A stretch of 64,000 nucleotides of DNA from Auriscalpium vulgare. Taxonomy: Eukaryota; Basidiomycota; Agaricomycetes; Russulales; Auriscalpiaceae. The DNA is taken from contig JAHBBC010000003.1 in NCBI GenBank assembly GCA_019915015.1, positions 682,001 through 746,000 on the forward strand, in the 5' to 3' direction. The position numbers were made by a program, and so were the translations under genes. Under the pieces are notes generated by a model that had not been told where the DNA came from, did no database searches, and saw only the letters and a program-made list of their open reading frames with translations. Positions 14,248 through 24,573 of this stretch are shown one piece after another (the stretch's first letter is position 1; every line of letters starts with the position of its first letter).

Positions 14248-15714
14248 TTGGTTGGTGCGTTGGCGGATACTCCGAATGTTTATATATGCACGCATGACTC
14301 CGGAGTTCCACCGAGGGCATTGGCAATTATTCAACAACGTCAGAACGACTATCTTCTGATGCCATAAGCTCAAGCTACGGAGACTATGTAGGTGTGATGA
14401 ACCCGCGTGATCCAGATTCAAGATGACAACGAGCGGAGGTAAACCAGTTGTCGCAGGCAAATCGTGCGGCCCGGCGGCGCTGCAACTAGTACTAATAGTA
14501 GTGCCGTAGAGCGACATGCAGCTGCACGCGGATGAGCATGTGCTCAGGACGCTGGTTTGCGTAAGTGTCAAGTTTCAACAGTTGTAGCAGAAGCCTTACT
14601 TACAGTGACATCATCTCGGACTTGCCTCAGCTCTTGAGAGGCTCTGAGCTCATGCCGGGCGAGCCGAGCTGGCTCTACGTTAATGCACGGAGCCTGCGGA
14701 GTTGCAAATGGCAGGGGCATCAGTAGGTAAACGGCACACTGGGCCGATCGCCAAAGGGAGATTCGAGGTGCTTACCCGTCGATTGGCTTCCGGAAGGTCA
14801 CTCGTCCAACGCCTTGTATGGTCAAGTGTGCCCGGCGACAGTCCAGGCTCGAGTGCTGCACCGTTCTGCCAGGTATGCGCGGGTGCCACGGTGCGCAGTG
14901 CTAGTGACCCTCAGTCGGTCGCCGTGCGCGATCGTCAGTGTCCAACTTGAGAACAATACTATATGGCAGAGCGTGGGTATGACGGAATATCGTCGAGAGC
15001 TGGCAGCGACGTCGGCGAAACTCACCAGGCGCAATCAACGGGGCGGCCGTCACTGGATGCGCTGCCGAGATCCAGGTGTACAGGTCCGACATCCGAAGGG
15101 CCCATGTGGATGGATGATGCATCACGGCAGGATATTCTGATGTCAGACTGCCAGAGCCCAGGACTCGAGGCTGCGGGCTGCGCGAGTGGCCATGGGCGTC
15201 GAGGAGCACAAGGTGGAAATGATGGTCGGTGGATGAACAGTGGCTATGTTCGACAGCGACGGAGACGGGTAGCTATGGGGCTGTGAGAGATGAGACGAGT
15301 GCGATCCATGTCTCCGAGCGAGGAGCGCAGGGGGGGCGGGCGTTCGTCGGGAAATCCGAGCTGGATATGATGACGGGTTAATTGTGCGGTCGGGGATCGG
15401 AAATGCGGCGAGGACATCGGATGCGCTCGGGAGCGTTGCATGCGTCGCCTGCATCGAGATTGAGCCAGGGCAAGTCAACGGAGAACATCCGAATGTCGTC
15501 CGCTGGATGGACGGCCCGGTGTGCCACATGCAGCGATATTAGCCTTTGCGGGCATCGCAGGGCATCGGGGGACACAGACCCTGGCAGAACAGGGCAGAAT
15601 GAGTGCAGGATGTCCTTCCAGACGGTCGACCGCACGCGACGACAGTCAACGCCCGCCCGTCGACGTCACCACTGGCTGCGGCGGTCGACTGGCACCGACG
15701 CCGTGCTCACCCAG
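14248..15714. other. Gene-poor stretch, possible unresolved minus-strand gene
   Basis: After the GH3 stop. On the minus strand, from an ATG at about 15197 down to about 14500, short protein-like segments alternate between frames with plausible splice sites (for example an exon-like segment ending in ALRHYY near 14500), but I could not assemble a model or recognise a family. The plus-strand frames are short and motif-free. No gene is called. Confidence 0.35.
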
Positions 15715-15783
15715 CTGGCATCGACGACTGGCATCGACGACTGGCATCGACGACTGGCATCGACTGGCATCGACTGGCATCAG
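15715..15783 (+). repeat. Short tandem repeat, period 13 changing to 10
   Basis: Three perfect copies of the 13-mer CTGGCATCGACGA are followed by two copies of the 10-mer CTGGCATCGA and a degenerate CTGGCATCAG. The 10-mer is the 13-mer without its last three bases, so the array probably grew by slippage or unequal exchange of one unit. Similar CTGGCA words continue for ~25 bp downstream. It lies ~300 bp before the cyclin TATA box and is translated only in spurious frames. Confidence 0.9.
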
Positions 15784-16005
15784 CTGGTGGCATCACTGGC
15801 ATCCCCACACGTCGTGACACCGACCATCGCTGCCCTGTGCAGGCCCTGCGTGCGGATATACTACGGGAAAGCCTCCAGGACGCCTCAGGACGCCCACCCG
15901 CGGACGATCAACAAGCGTCGGAAGGATTCGCAACACATCATTGGGTGTATCGCACCGTTCTCCCGGGCCTCGCTACCATCTCCTCGTCCTCTCTTTGTCG
16001 TCCCG

Positions 16006-16012
16006 TATATAA
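16006..16012 (+). promoter_or_regulatory. TATA box of the cyclin gene
   Basis: TATATAA 110 nt upstream of the cyclin ATG, followed by a pyrimidine-rich leader typical of fungal promoters. Confidence 0.5.
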
Positions 16013-16121
16013 CTCCCCGACATGCCTCCCTCTCGTCTCCATCCCCGTCGTATGCTCTTTGTCTCCCGCCCGCCGCCACCACCACTCCAACGGCCCTCCC
16101 GCTGCAGCTCATAGCATCGAC

Positions 16122-17046
16122 ATGTCTTCCCGCTTTCACGCCGCCTCCCTCGTCGACCCCGCCACCCACTCCCGCGCCCTCCTCGATCTCATCGACCTTC
16201 CTATTTCGCGTTCCCTCATAGGTAGGCCCGTATCCCCTCTCTCCCCTTTGTCTCATCTCACCTTTATCGCCCACAGAATGCCTTATTGACGCAGTCGTCG
16301 CGACCGTCGACGCCGCCCTCGACCGCCCGTGCCCCTCCTCCCCCTCCTCCAGGGGCCGCTCGCGCTCACGGCATGACGTCTCCGCACACGTCCACTCCAA
16401 GCTCGCCCTTCATGCCCTCGTGACGGACGTCCTTGCCACCTCAGAAGTCGAGGTCGGCGCCGTGCTTGTCGCGCTCGTCTACCTCGCGCGCGTCCGTGCC
16501 AAGCAGCACCTGCATTTCCACAGCGAGGACCGCGCTTACCAGCGCGTTTTCCTTGGCGCGATCGTCGTCGCGAGCAAGTATCTCAACGACTCGTCGCTCA
16601 CGAACGGCAGCTGGGCGATCTGCACCGACGACGAGTTCAGCGCGGCAGAGGTTGGCGCGTGCGAGCGCGCGTTCCTCGGGGCCCTCTCATTCGAGCTTGG
16701 CTTCACCGAGGCGCACATCCTCAAGCACCATGCCACGATCATGGCGCACGTTGCCCCACGCCGCCAACGTGCCTACCGTGCGGCCCTCCCGCGCTTTACC
16801 CCACTCGAAACCACACCACCGTCGTCCTTCTCCGATTCGGACACCGACTCGGACTCGGACTCGAGCCCCGAGCCCTCCCCCTTCTCCTCCACAGCCACCT
16901 CGGCAGCGTCCTCGCGACAGACGTCGCCCGCGCCCCTGCAGATATCCCTCGAGGCGAGCCTCTCGCTGCATACGCCTGCCGCCGCCCCCAAAAAGGCCCA
17001 TGGCCGCCTGCGGATACCCAAATTCCCCTTCGCCTTTGCATTTTAG
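16122..17046 (+). CDS. Cyclin, PHO80/PCL type
   Basis: Regulatory partner of a PHO85-like cyclin-dependent kinase; such cyclins act in nutrient and cell-cycle signalling. Two exons, 16122-16221 and 16277-17046, 289 residues. The N-terminus (about residues 1-70) is short and variable; the cyclin fold spans roughly residues 75-180, with the typical helix ALVYLARV, then FLGAIVVASKYLND (the conserved A-x-x-x-A-x-K-Y/F-x-(N/D)-D core of PCL cyclins), TNGSWAI and FLGALSFELGF (the L-x-x-L-x-(F/Y)-x-L helix). The C-terminus is a Ser/Asp-rich and Pro-rich tail (SDSDTDSDSDSS, about residues 215-230) and ends basic-hydrophobic. The single GT-AG intron falls before ECLID. Acidic repeats come from a GACTCG microsatellite. 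Which PCL subgroup it belongs to is not clear. Confidence 0.85.
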
Positions 17047-17539
17047 CCGGCTTCCTACGACGATGCCGCATATCCCCCTAGACGTCCGCACATTCCTCAG
17101 AGTACCACTCGGAGAATTTCGGGCCCCATTTGAACCTTGTACGATACGACAACCCCAGATTTAGAACGAGGGGCGGAGACGAAGAAAAGCATCATGTACT
17201 ACTACCACTGCAACATTGATACCACTGTCCCTTACAAATGCTATAGACATCCCGTTCATGATCCACACTGCTTCCACACTAGCGAGATTCCAGCGAAAAA
17301 TAAGACTGGGGAAGTGCCGACTGCGTCGGCGACCACCTTGCTTGCCGTTTAGCCCAGGGCCTTGCAGGCAAGCATGGGAATGATACCGTCAAGTAGTTCA
17401 GTCGCAAGACTAGAGACGTACTGTACATAGTGCTTATAGTGGCAGTAGAATGATATACATAGACCTAAGTCTGTATGTGGTGGCACTTGACTGCAGATAG
17501 GTAGTATGTCCCGCGAATCCCTCGCGCAATACAGCCGAA
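17047..17539. other. Intergenic stretch 3' of the cyclin gene
   Basis: Convergent 3' flanks of the cyclin gene and of the uncertain minus-strand gene; nothing recognisable. Confidence 0.5.
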
Positions 17540-18393
17540 TCACAGATCGAGCAGGCCATCTAAAATAAGTCCCCGCACCCCTGGCGTAGCACGCGCAGGA
17601 GATCGGAGCGCCCGTTTCTGCTGCCACATGCGCTGCTTCAACTCCTCCGCCTCCCACACAGTCCGCTCCGCCTCCTCCGTCACTTTGTTCTCTCCCTCTT
17701 GCTCTCTCGCAGGACCAACGCGGCCTTCTTCCGCGACGTGTCCGTCGCGGGCGGGTACTCGCCCTCCGTGACCGACAATGCGGGTGTGCGCATGGGCTGA
17801 CCTCCGTGTCCGTCGAGGAGCTCGTAGACTGTGGCATACGCGGATGGTGCAGCTGGCGGGGCGTGGATGGCAGCGCGCGCATTTGGCCCACGCAAGCGCG
17901 CTCGGAGTGGTGGGAGCTGGGAGACGGTGGGCGCGTTGCGGCCTGCTGCACATCTTCATCCTCGCGCTTGACCGCGGCCGGGCGCGTCGCGGGCGCGTTC
18001 GCGACGCTTCATCCTCGGCACGCCCATGGCAGGAGCGAGGCCAGCTCGCGGGGACCTCTTCGACTGCCTCGGGCTTCGCTCTCAGCTCGCGCGACGCTCG
18101 ACGCAACCTCTCGCCGGCACGGATCGCGTCTGCGCGAGTGGCGGTGCCCGTGCCCTCCCGTCGCATCGGGATCGCCCCGCGACAGTCGCCTCGGCTGTGC
18201 TGATGCAGAGGGCCCCAGCGCACGCGTCGGGCTGCCGAGGCATGTGCATGCAGTGAGGTCGCACTCTGAGCACGGCAGCTTCGGTTTGTGAACGTAGCGC
18301 GGCGGGGATACAATGCGGCGCCCCTCGCCCTTGACCTGCAAGCTACGCGCGTCATGCTTTAAGCCGCTGTGGTACCTGCAGTGTGTGCGGCAT
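17540..18393 (-). CDS. Uncertain protein with a Cys-rich N-terminal segment; frame unresolved
   Basis: A short first exon (18393-18376, MPHTLQ) splices by GT-AG to 18335, giving a protein-like N-terminus with RRIVSPPRYVHKPKLPC followed by a cysteine cluster C-x2-C-x5-C-x-C, possibly metal binding. Further down, the same strand has credible coding in other frames: a Pro/Ala-rich part with APSAYATVYELLDGHGG near 17820, and a charged, helical C-terminus (EEAERTVWEAEELKQRMW) ending LILDGLLDL at 17540. I found no canonical introns of normal size that join these frames, so either small frameshifts are present or the model is wrong. Because the region is GC-rich, all frames stay open by chance, which weakens the case. 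Family not recognised. Confidence 0.35.
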
Positions 18394-19681
18394 CTCAAAG
18401 TCAGAAGAATGCACGGCGCGGCACGAGCAAACTGACCGTCAGGCCTCCATAGACGGTGTCATCGAGCTTTGGACATCAGATTCGAATAATGAATCTCGAT
18501 AGAAAAGGAGCGCGGCAGTGCAGGGGTTTGAGTGGGATACATTAGGTAGGGACATGGGACAGCGCCGCAGCGGGCCGACTCAGACAAGCGCCTTCAACAG
18601 AGGCACGTGAACAGCAGACTGTTTGCACTTGTTGTCCAGGGAGGTCGGGCGCTTATAATTACGGGGGTGCGAGAAACCTTGGCAAGCAAGGTAACAAAGG
18701 ACTGCCGTGTGCTCCTCCATGAAGGTCTGAATTGTCTACTCTGCCTACCCACCCCATGCGACGCATAAGACGGGTAGCAGGTCAGATGCACACCAGGGCA
18801 CACCCCCTCGTTGGAGGACGAGCTCGACAGCACCAGGACAAGAATGACGGCTCTCCGGATGGTCCAGGCAGGGTCCAGGGCCCCAGGCCATAAATGGGAA
18901 GCTGGTGGCGTGCAGCGACCGCAGCGCGGCATCCTCGCTACTTTTACGCTGAGCGCGGACTCGTGCCCTTAAGCTTGCGGCCAAGCTACTGCAACTTCTG
19001 AAGGTATGGCATCTAATCGTAAGAATATCATTGATGTGCGTTATTACCTTGCAATCGCTCGCCAAGTCCCACCCGAATTGTGTCAGGCACATATGCATGT
19101 GTGTTCCCCACGTTTCATGCACCCGAGCAAGGTTACACACCTCTGCAAAGCTCTGGAGGTGCGTTTCAAGTTGAGGAGCGGGCTGTGAGAATGTCGACTT
19201 GGGTATGTAATAGTGGTCAGAAGATACGAGCCTGCGCGACGAAGCCTCTGGCAGTGTGAACTGCTGTATGCAGAGTTCTTTAGCTCAGCTACCTCCAATG
19301 GGCTGTCTTGAACATGTGGGCCAGATCGTCACATATTTTCTTCTATCCCCTTCAAGTTCTGGCCCCGGGCACCTTCAATCTCATCCCTTCCCCTTTCTTA
19401 CCTCTTTCTATTTCACACAGCTCAAGATCCAGCACTCGAGCAGTCCTGTCGCTGGGTTGCCTGTGTAACAGACGGACGGCGCGACGATCGCTGTTATAAC
19501 ACAGACCGACTGTCATTTGACGCTCATCGAGGCCTCGCCCGAAAAAGGACATATGCTGTGACCTGCAGCGCTCCGCCCTACCTAAATGATGGCCACAACA
19601 TGACTGACGGTCCCTCTCGGGTGGCGCCCGCGAGACTATAAGTATACGACATCTGCAGCCGCCGAGCTATAATCGTACCCC
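18394..19681. other. Gene-poor stretch
   Basis: Spacer between the uncertain minus-strand gene and the GNAT gene. Short frames only. A TATA-like TATAAG lies at about 19637, ~45 nt before the acetyltransferase ATG. Confidence 0.5.
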
Positions 19682-20308
19682 ATGTCCCACCTAGTCTTCG
19701 CGATCCCAATCCCGGCCTCTGAAGAGAATGTGTCCCAGTACCGGTGCATGCGCCTACACGCTCTGCGCACCGAGCCGTGGGCCTTCTCATCCACCTATGC
19801 ACGCGAAGCCGCCTTTCCCAACTCCGCTTGGTACGCACGTCTGGAAGGGCGTGGCAGGTGGACCTTCATAGCGAGCTACACTCCCCACTCTTCGGGTAAC
19901 TCCTCGGGTGAGGGCGCACAGGGGTACGGTGGTGCCTTCATCGGCACAGCGTCAGTGTTGACGCCCGAGTTCGAGATACCTCCGGAACTCGGGCTCCCTA
20001 AAATGGAGAGCCACGGACATCGCAGAGGAGTGTATGAGGTGGTCGGGGTCTACGTGCATCCGCGGCACCGGAGACGAGGAGTCGCGCGCGCGCTGATGGA
20101 GGCCGTGGTCAAGAGAGTGGAGCAGGATCGGGCAACGGAAGGAAGGGAGCGGCTGGTGGAGCTGGAGGTCCATGTGGATAACCAAGTGGCGTTCCAAGCG
20201 TATGTAAAGTCGGGCTTCAAGGTGGTGAAGGTTGTGCGGGACGAGCATGATGGGCAGAACTATCACAGGATGACACGTGTTGTGTGCGGAGATTCGAAGG
20301 CCACTTGA
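19682..20308 (+). CDS. GNAT-family N-acetyltransferase, intronless
   Basis: Predicted acetyl-CoA-dependent transferase; the acceptor substrate is unknown. A single exon gives 208 residues. The N-terminal strand-helix region (YRCMRLHALRTEPWAFSSTY) matches GNAT motif C/D layout. Motif A is VYEVVGVYVHPRHRRRGVARAL at about residues 115-136, where R-R-R-G-V-A is the (Q/R)-x-x-G-x-(G/A) pyrophosphate-binding loop. Motif B is LEVHVDNQVAFQAYVKSGF, with the usual N-x-x-A-x-x-x-Y-x-x-x-G-F pattern. Between strands there is a Gly/Ser-rich insertion near residues 65-80. Soluble; no signal peptide. It resembles fungal GNATs acting on small molecules more than histone acetyltransferases. Confidence 0.85.
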   Translation: MSHLVFAIPIPASEENVSQYRCMRLHALRTEPWAFSSTYAREAAFPNSAWYARLEGRGRWTFIASYTPHSSGNSSGEGAQGYGGAFIGTASVLTPEFEIPPELGLPKMESHGHRRGVYEVVGVYVHPRHRRRGVARALMEAVVKRVEQDRATEGRERLVELEVHVDNQVAFQAYVKSGFKVVKVVRDEHDGQNYHRMTRVVCGDSKAT

Positions 20309-20410
20309 TACACGCATTGAAGGGCCTAGTGTATACATAGCACAATTGTGTCCTGGGGACCCGAGAATGTTATGCGAAGAATCAGAATGTGCAGAAGGCG
20401 TACCTTCAGT

Positions 20411-21577
20411 TCAAATAGTCTCTGTATTGCGGATAAACCCCGCAACAGTCGCCCACTTCCAGCGAGTTTCTTCGGGGTTGACGAGTGAATTCCCAGAATT
20501 CTGGGAGTAGTCCAGCAGATGTTCTCCTACCAGCAACCTGTCGAATTGACGTTCATGATCATTCGGCTCCGGCGAGAAACATAGATGCATACCTCGCATA
20601 GGCGCTGAGGCTGTTTTCTCGGCATTCCTGGCGGAACACAGTGAGATCTTCGACATTCACGTGGACAGCACAGTTGACCGTTCTCAGAGTATCGGCGATA
20701 TTGGAGACGGAGGTGGCGTCTCCTGAGATGCATATGTGGGAGGGAACTTCGGAGGGTCGTGACATACAGAGAAGGCCTAGCTGGACCACTGCCCGTGCTA
20801 TGTCAGATGTAGATGTGACGGTGAACTGATCAGACAAGGAGCCTGCGACCGCCAAGGTGAAGTCTGGAGCGCTGAGGCTAACTGTAGCCAGGTTGTGTGA
20901 ATGAGCGTCCCAGCCAGGGAGCAGAAGCTACGCACAGACGGACTGGGGTCAAGTATCACTCAAGGTCCCACGTTTGAACGGACATTCGAACATACTTACA
21001 GTAAGGAGATCCTCTAGATGCAGTCCCGCGTAGACACACACCACTTTAATTCTGGGACTCCCGGCCTCTAGTATATTCCTGGCCACCCGTTCGTGCGCGT
21101 GCCTCCGGATGAGCTCCTTTGGCATGTGTTCCAAGTTGTCGAAGGCATGGTGGTCTCTGTGGACCGTATGTGAAAGTTCGCTTATGTATCCGTAGAACCA
21201 AATACGCACATTCCAAATTCATCCGGGAAGTAGACCTCCACGCCTGCAGCCAAGGCCGCACCAGGAAGGATATCCAATATCGCCTGGTCGTCTGTGGTGC
21301 TAATGAGGATGTCCACACTGCGCAAAGCGCCTCTGAGAGTACTGTCCAGGTCGTCTGGCTGTGTTGGCAAGGCGCGGATGTCAGCGCCGAGGTCTGCAGC
21401 GGCCCTGACGTGGGTCGCCTCGGGAGTGGGACAACATAGAACAACACGAGAGAAGAAAGGCGCGTATCTGGATGCGAAGAATGCGGAGGCAATCGTTGCT
21501 CCTGGTAATCCACCCGGGCGGCCATGGACGATGAGCGTGAGTTGCAAATACGGGACGACTGGGACAGACCTAGACAT
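20411..21577 (-). CDS. NmrA-like / isoflavone-reductase-type NAD(P)-binding protein
   Basis: Atypical short-chain dehydrogenase fold; members act as NAD(P)H-dependent reductases or as redox-sensing regulators. Four exons: 21577-21210, 21156-21000, 20927-20593 and 20537-20411; 987 nt, 328 residues. The dinucleotide-binding loop follows the first strand (LIVHGRPGGLPGATIASAF, a G-x2-G-x2-G variant), then strand-helix repeats with VDILISTTDDQ, the motif YFPDEFG that fits the family's (P/R)-S-E-F-G signature, and a C-terminal part with FTVTSTSDIARAV, a typical NmrA element. The usual first glycine motif is slightly altered and the N-terminus is short, so an extra upstream exon is possible. Start and stop are otherwise clear. 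Confidence 0.8.
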
Positions 21578-22945
21578 TGCGGTCCGCTTACTACGGCTAC
21601 GGCCGACTGACTGCGGCTGAGTCGTGCAGAAATACCGAAGGACATGAAGAATCTGAGTGGAAGTTGTGCTGGCAGGGCGACCAGGTGCGGCAAAGGCCTC
21701 CTGGCACGTGCACTCGTTCTTGTTGAAGCCCCAATCTAAGGAAGGTTGACAATATTGAGTACCCCCCTCAGCATCGAGCAGATCGATATTGGCTTGACGA
21801 CTCCGCCTGTCAGCTTCGGGTTTCAAGGTCTGGCACAACCCTCGCCGACCTGGCCGTCTTTGAAACACAAAAAAACAAGGGATCGCCTCGGAAGCGACAC
21901 TTTCCAATGACCGGATCACTGCTACTACCACGCGCCGAAGCTCAAGTCTTCTGGGTAGCCCGAGGACCGTCGCTGCCCATGCATGCCCTGGTCGTGAAGG
22001 CAGACATATGGCACGACGGCTCCGCAATGGACTTCTCTCCTCTTCTCACTTCTTCTCATTGCCCGGCTCGCCACATTTTGGGAAGAAGGGGTTGCGACGT
22101 GAATTTCGTGTCTTGACTACTGTGGATTCATGACTTCCTCGCATGCTGGCTCGAGCTCATAGTACCGACGCTGAAGGACCCCCGTACGCGTACGTATCCA
22201 TGTATGAGATATCGATGGACAGCTCACCCATTCTAAGAAGGTCAATATTGGGCCAGGGCACAGCTGCACCATGTTCGACCAGACCAGGACTTGTTTATCG
22301 AGGGTGGCGTCCGCGGTGGCCGTCCACATGTAAGTACTGGAGGCGAACCGAGGTCCCCGGTTGCCACGTGTGCCTGCTGCGGCGGGCGCCGGCTCGGTGG
22401 ACCTTCCCAGTGCCCACTGACACTCACATCGACGGTTTGTCGAAGTCGCCTCCACCGAGTCACTGGAGCAGGCAACCGTTTTTGGCTCGGGGAAGCACCT
22501 CTCAGGGCGCAAGGGTGGTTTCTTTCCGCCGCGTCGAACGTCATTCTCATAGAACCTGCCCGGAGATTATCCTGGCGCTGCCCGAAATGGTCCCGCCTCG
22601 CGACACCGGCGTCGTTGGCTCAGACCCTCGGACGAGCCCTCAAAAGACCCTTCGTGATGCCAGATATGTTATATCTTTTTGATCCCGCATCTCCAATCTG
22701 CTTCATATCTACCCATGAACACGTTTTTGCCACGCTGCGTCCGCTCCTGATATAAATCGTGAGTTCGTATACCCTCAACATGATAGGGACCCTGACAAAC
22801 GCTCTTTTATCAGAAGCAGCAAGACGCTCGCTCATCGGTGACCAAGCGCGGCTGTGTGGGCAGGCGTCATGTACGTACCTACCACCCTCGGTACGGGTCC
22901 TCGTCTGATGCAGTGTTCCTCTGCAATAGAACCACGCCTCCATGT
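21578..22945. other. Intergenic stretch between divergent NmrA-like and F-box-like genes
   Basis: Open frames up to 179 codons overlap on both strands (22117-22682) but lack motifs, and splicing does not extend them. An ATATAAAT element lies near 22750, ~190 nt before the F-box-like ATG. No gene is called. Confidence 0.45.
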
Positions 22946-24133
22946 ATGGAATTTTCGCTCGAGATATACTCCCTCGTCGTGGCCTTCGTACGCAGCAGAA
23001 ACGACATATGCACCCTGTGCCGAGTCTCCAAGGGATTCCAGAGGGCTGCGGAGCGGGCGCTATACAACACGCTCCATATGACCTTACCCAGCAAATCCGT
23101 AGCCCTGTGCAACCTGCTCAACGACCAACCCCGTTTCCCACCGCTTGTCGCCGCCCTCACTATATCTCTCCGGGGTATCGAACTGTCCTCCGAAGACAGT
23201 AACGACTCCGTGGACGACAGCACTTCCTCGTTGCCCCCCGACTACTGGGATTGCGTTGCTCGCGCCCTTCGGAGTACCACCCACCTTCGCTTCCTAAACA
23301 TCTACCTAGGCACTGGCATGGATCCCAAAGTAGCCTGGATCCTGGATGGATGCATTTTCCAGCTGCAGATGTTCCACTGTGACATGGCGTGGGACGACGC
23401 ACTCGTTTCCTTTCTCTTGCATCAACATAGACTCTCCGATCTGCACGTTGCAGATTTCAATAACGAAGATACCACCAATACTGTATCCATTAGTCACCAT
23501 CCCCTCCGTCACGCTCGTGTCCTCCCCCGACTGTCTTTTCTAGAATGTGGTTTCCCCGAGGTGGCCAACATCCTCGTGCCACACCGCCCAGTAACCCATG
23601 TCAAATCATGCTTCTCCCGGTCGGATGTACCAGGGAAGCGAGAGGAGCTTGCCCTCCTATTAAACAGCCTGCATTCGTCATCGCAGGCTCTTCGCGCTCT
23701 CAATATTGCCGACTCTTCGTATACGGACTCCTTTTCCCAAGAGTTTCTCCCGCGAATTGTGTCCGCCTTTTCGCCCGATCCCACACTGCGGTACGTGGGC
23801 CCACTCGTCCTACCTGTCGATGGGAGACAGGTGAGCTGCGACACTGCGCGTTGGGCCTTCTTTATTGACTTGGACCAGCGCCTCGCATTCTACAGCTGTC
23901 TTCGCCGCCTATCCCAGCTCCGAGCTACTGAGCTCGAGGTCTCCGACTGGGAGCCTCCACCCACGAGTTTCGCCGCGATGCGCGCACTTGCGAGCGAGTT
24001 GCACATGTATTGCCCCTCTGTGAACGTCGTTGTATTCAGCCGCAACTTCGAGTCGAAGGTGCTAATGTCTGTGGACGGACTGTGGCGTATGGATGAGGAG
24101 ACGACGGCGGATTTGATATGGAGGGAGGTCTAG
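22946..24133 (+). CDS. F-box-like protein, basidiomycete family (copy 1)
   Basis: Single exon, 395 residues. The N-terminus has the degenerate F-box-like pattern of mushroom proteins: MEFSLEIYSLVVAFV, then ICTLCRVSKGFQRAAERALY (L-x-x-L-x-x-V/A-S-K-x-x-x-x-x-A-E-R-x-L-Y). The rest is leucine-rich without clear LRR repeats: ARALRSTTHLRFLNIYLG, then a C-terminal block with LRATELEVSDWEPPP and ALASELHMYCPSV. Such proteins are presumed to be substrate adaptors for SCF ubiquitin ligases, but no partner is known here. I chose the ATG at 22946 because the homologous pattern begins right there; the open frame extends upstream without support. It is clearly related to the gene at 41010-42174 in N-terminal, middle and C-terminal blocks, and differs by lacking its intron. 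Confidence 0.75.
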   Translation: MEFSLEIYSLVVAFVRSRNDICTLCRVSKGFQRAAERALYNTLHMTLPSKSVALCNLLNDQPRFPPLVAALTISLRGIELSSEDSNDSVDDSTSSLPPDYWDCVARALRSTTHLRFLNIYLGTGMDPKVAWILDGCIFQLQMFHCDMAWDDALVSFLLHQHRLSDLHVADFNNEDTTNTVSISHHPLRHARVLPRLSFLECGFPEVANILVPHRPVTHVKSCFSRSDVPGKREELALLLNSLHSSSQALRALNIADSSYTDSFSQEFLPRIVSAFSPDPTLRYVGPLVLPVDGRQVSCDTARWAFFIDLDQRLAFYSCLRRLSQLRATELEVSDWEPPPTSFAAMRALASELHMYCPSVNVVVFSRNFESKVLMSVDGLWRMDEETTADLIWREV

Positions 24134-24573
24134 GACGAGGGGTACGTGCGGCTCGCTCTGTGCTCAATCGTGCTTGACTTATACCCGTCTTAGCATAGCA
24201 GATACTCAAATCTTCAACAACGGGAGTCCACCGCTGGCGCCAGCAGAGAGGCCCCTATTGATATGACGACCGTCGAAGTGATGTGTTAGGAGAATTGTCC
24301 GCGGTTCATGGCGGAGCACATGGTCAACCTTGATTGAATTGAGGAGCAATTGCGCTGATATGCCCTCTTACTCAGAATCATTGCACGTCCGATTGTGCGA
24401 GGTATGGAAGAGCTTTCCGTCGATATCTGCGCATCGCTCGCGAATAAAAGTATACCTCCACGTCACAATTGGAATAGCTGGGCACCAGAAACCAAGCTCG
24501 TAGATACAACTGCAAGTTGCATACACATACCTACCATAATCGATCCGAAAGGCCCATCCTTCTACATCGCCAC
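24134..24573. other. Intergenic, convergent 3' ends
   Basis: Between the stops of the F-box-like gene (plus) and the ArfGAP gene (minus). Nothing recognisable. Confidence 0.5.

Noticed and set aside
15382..16289. Plus-strand frames of 228-279 codons overlapping the tandem repeat and the cyclin start
   Set aside because: They translate the repeat and promoter in frames unrelated to the cyclin, with low-complexity sequence; the cyclin model explains the region better.
21577..22027. Extension of the NmrA-like frame upstream to 22027
   Set aside because: The added residues are not family-like and lack a nucleotide-binding strand; the ATG at 21577 directly precedes the Rossmann strand.
22117..22682. 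Overlapping frames of 131-179 codons between NmrA-like and F-box-like genes
   Set aside because: Both strands are open equally, no motif is seen, and no splice extension was found.
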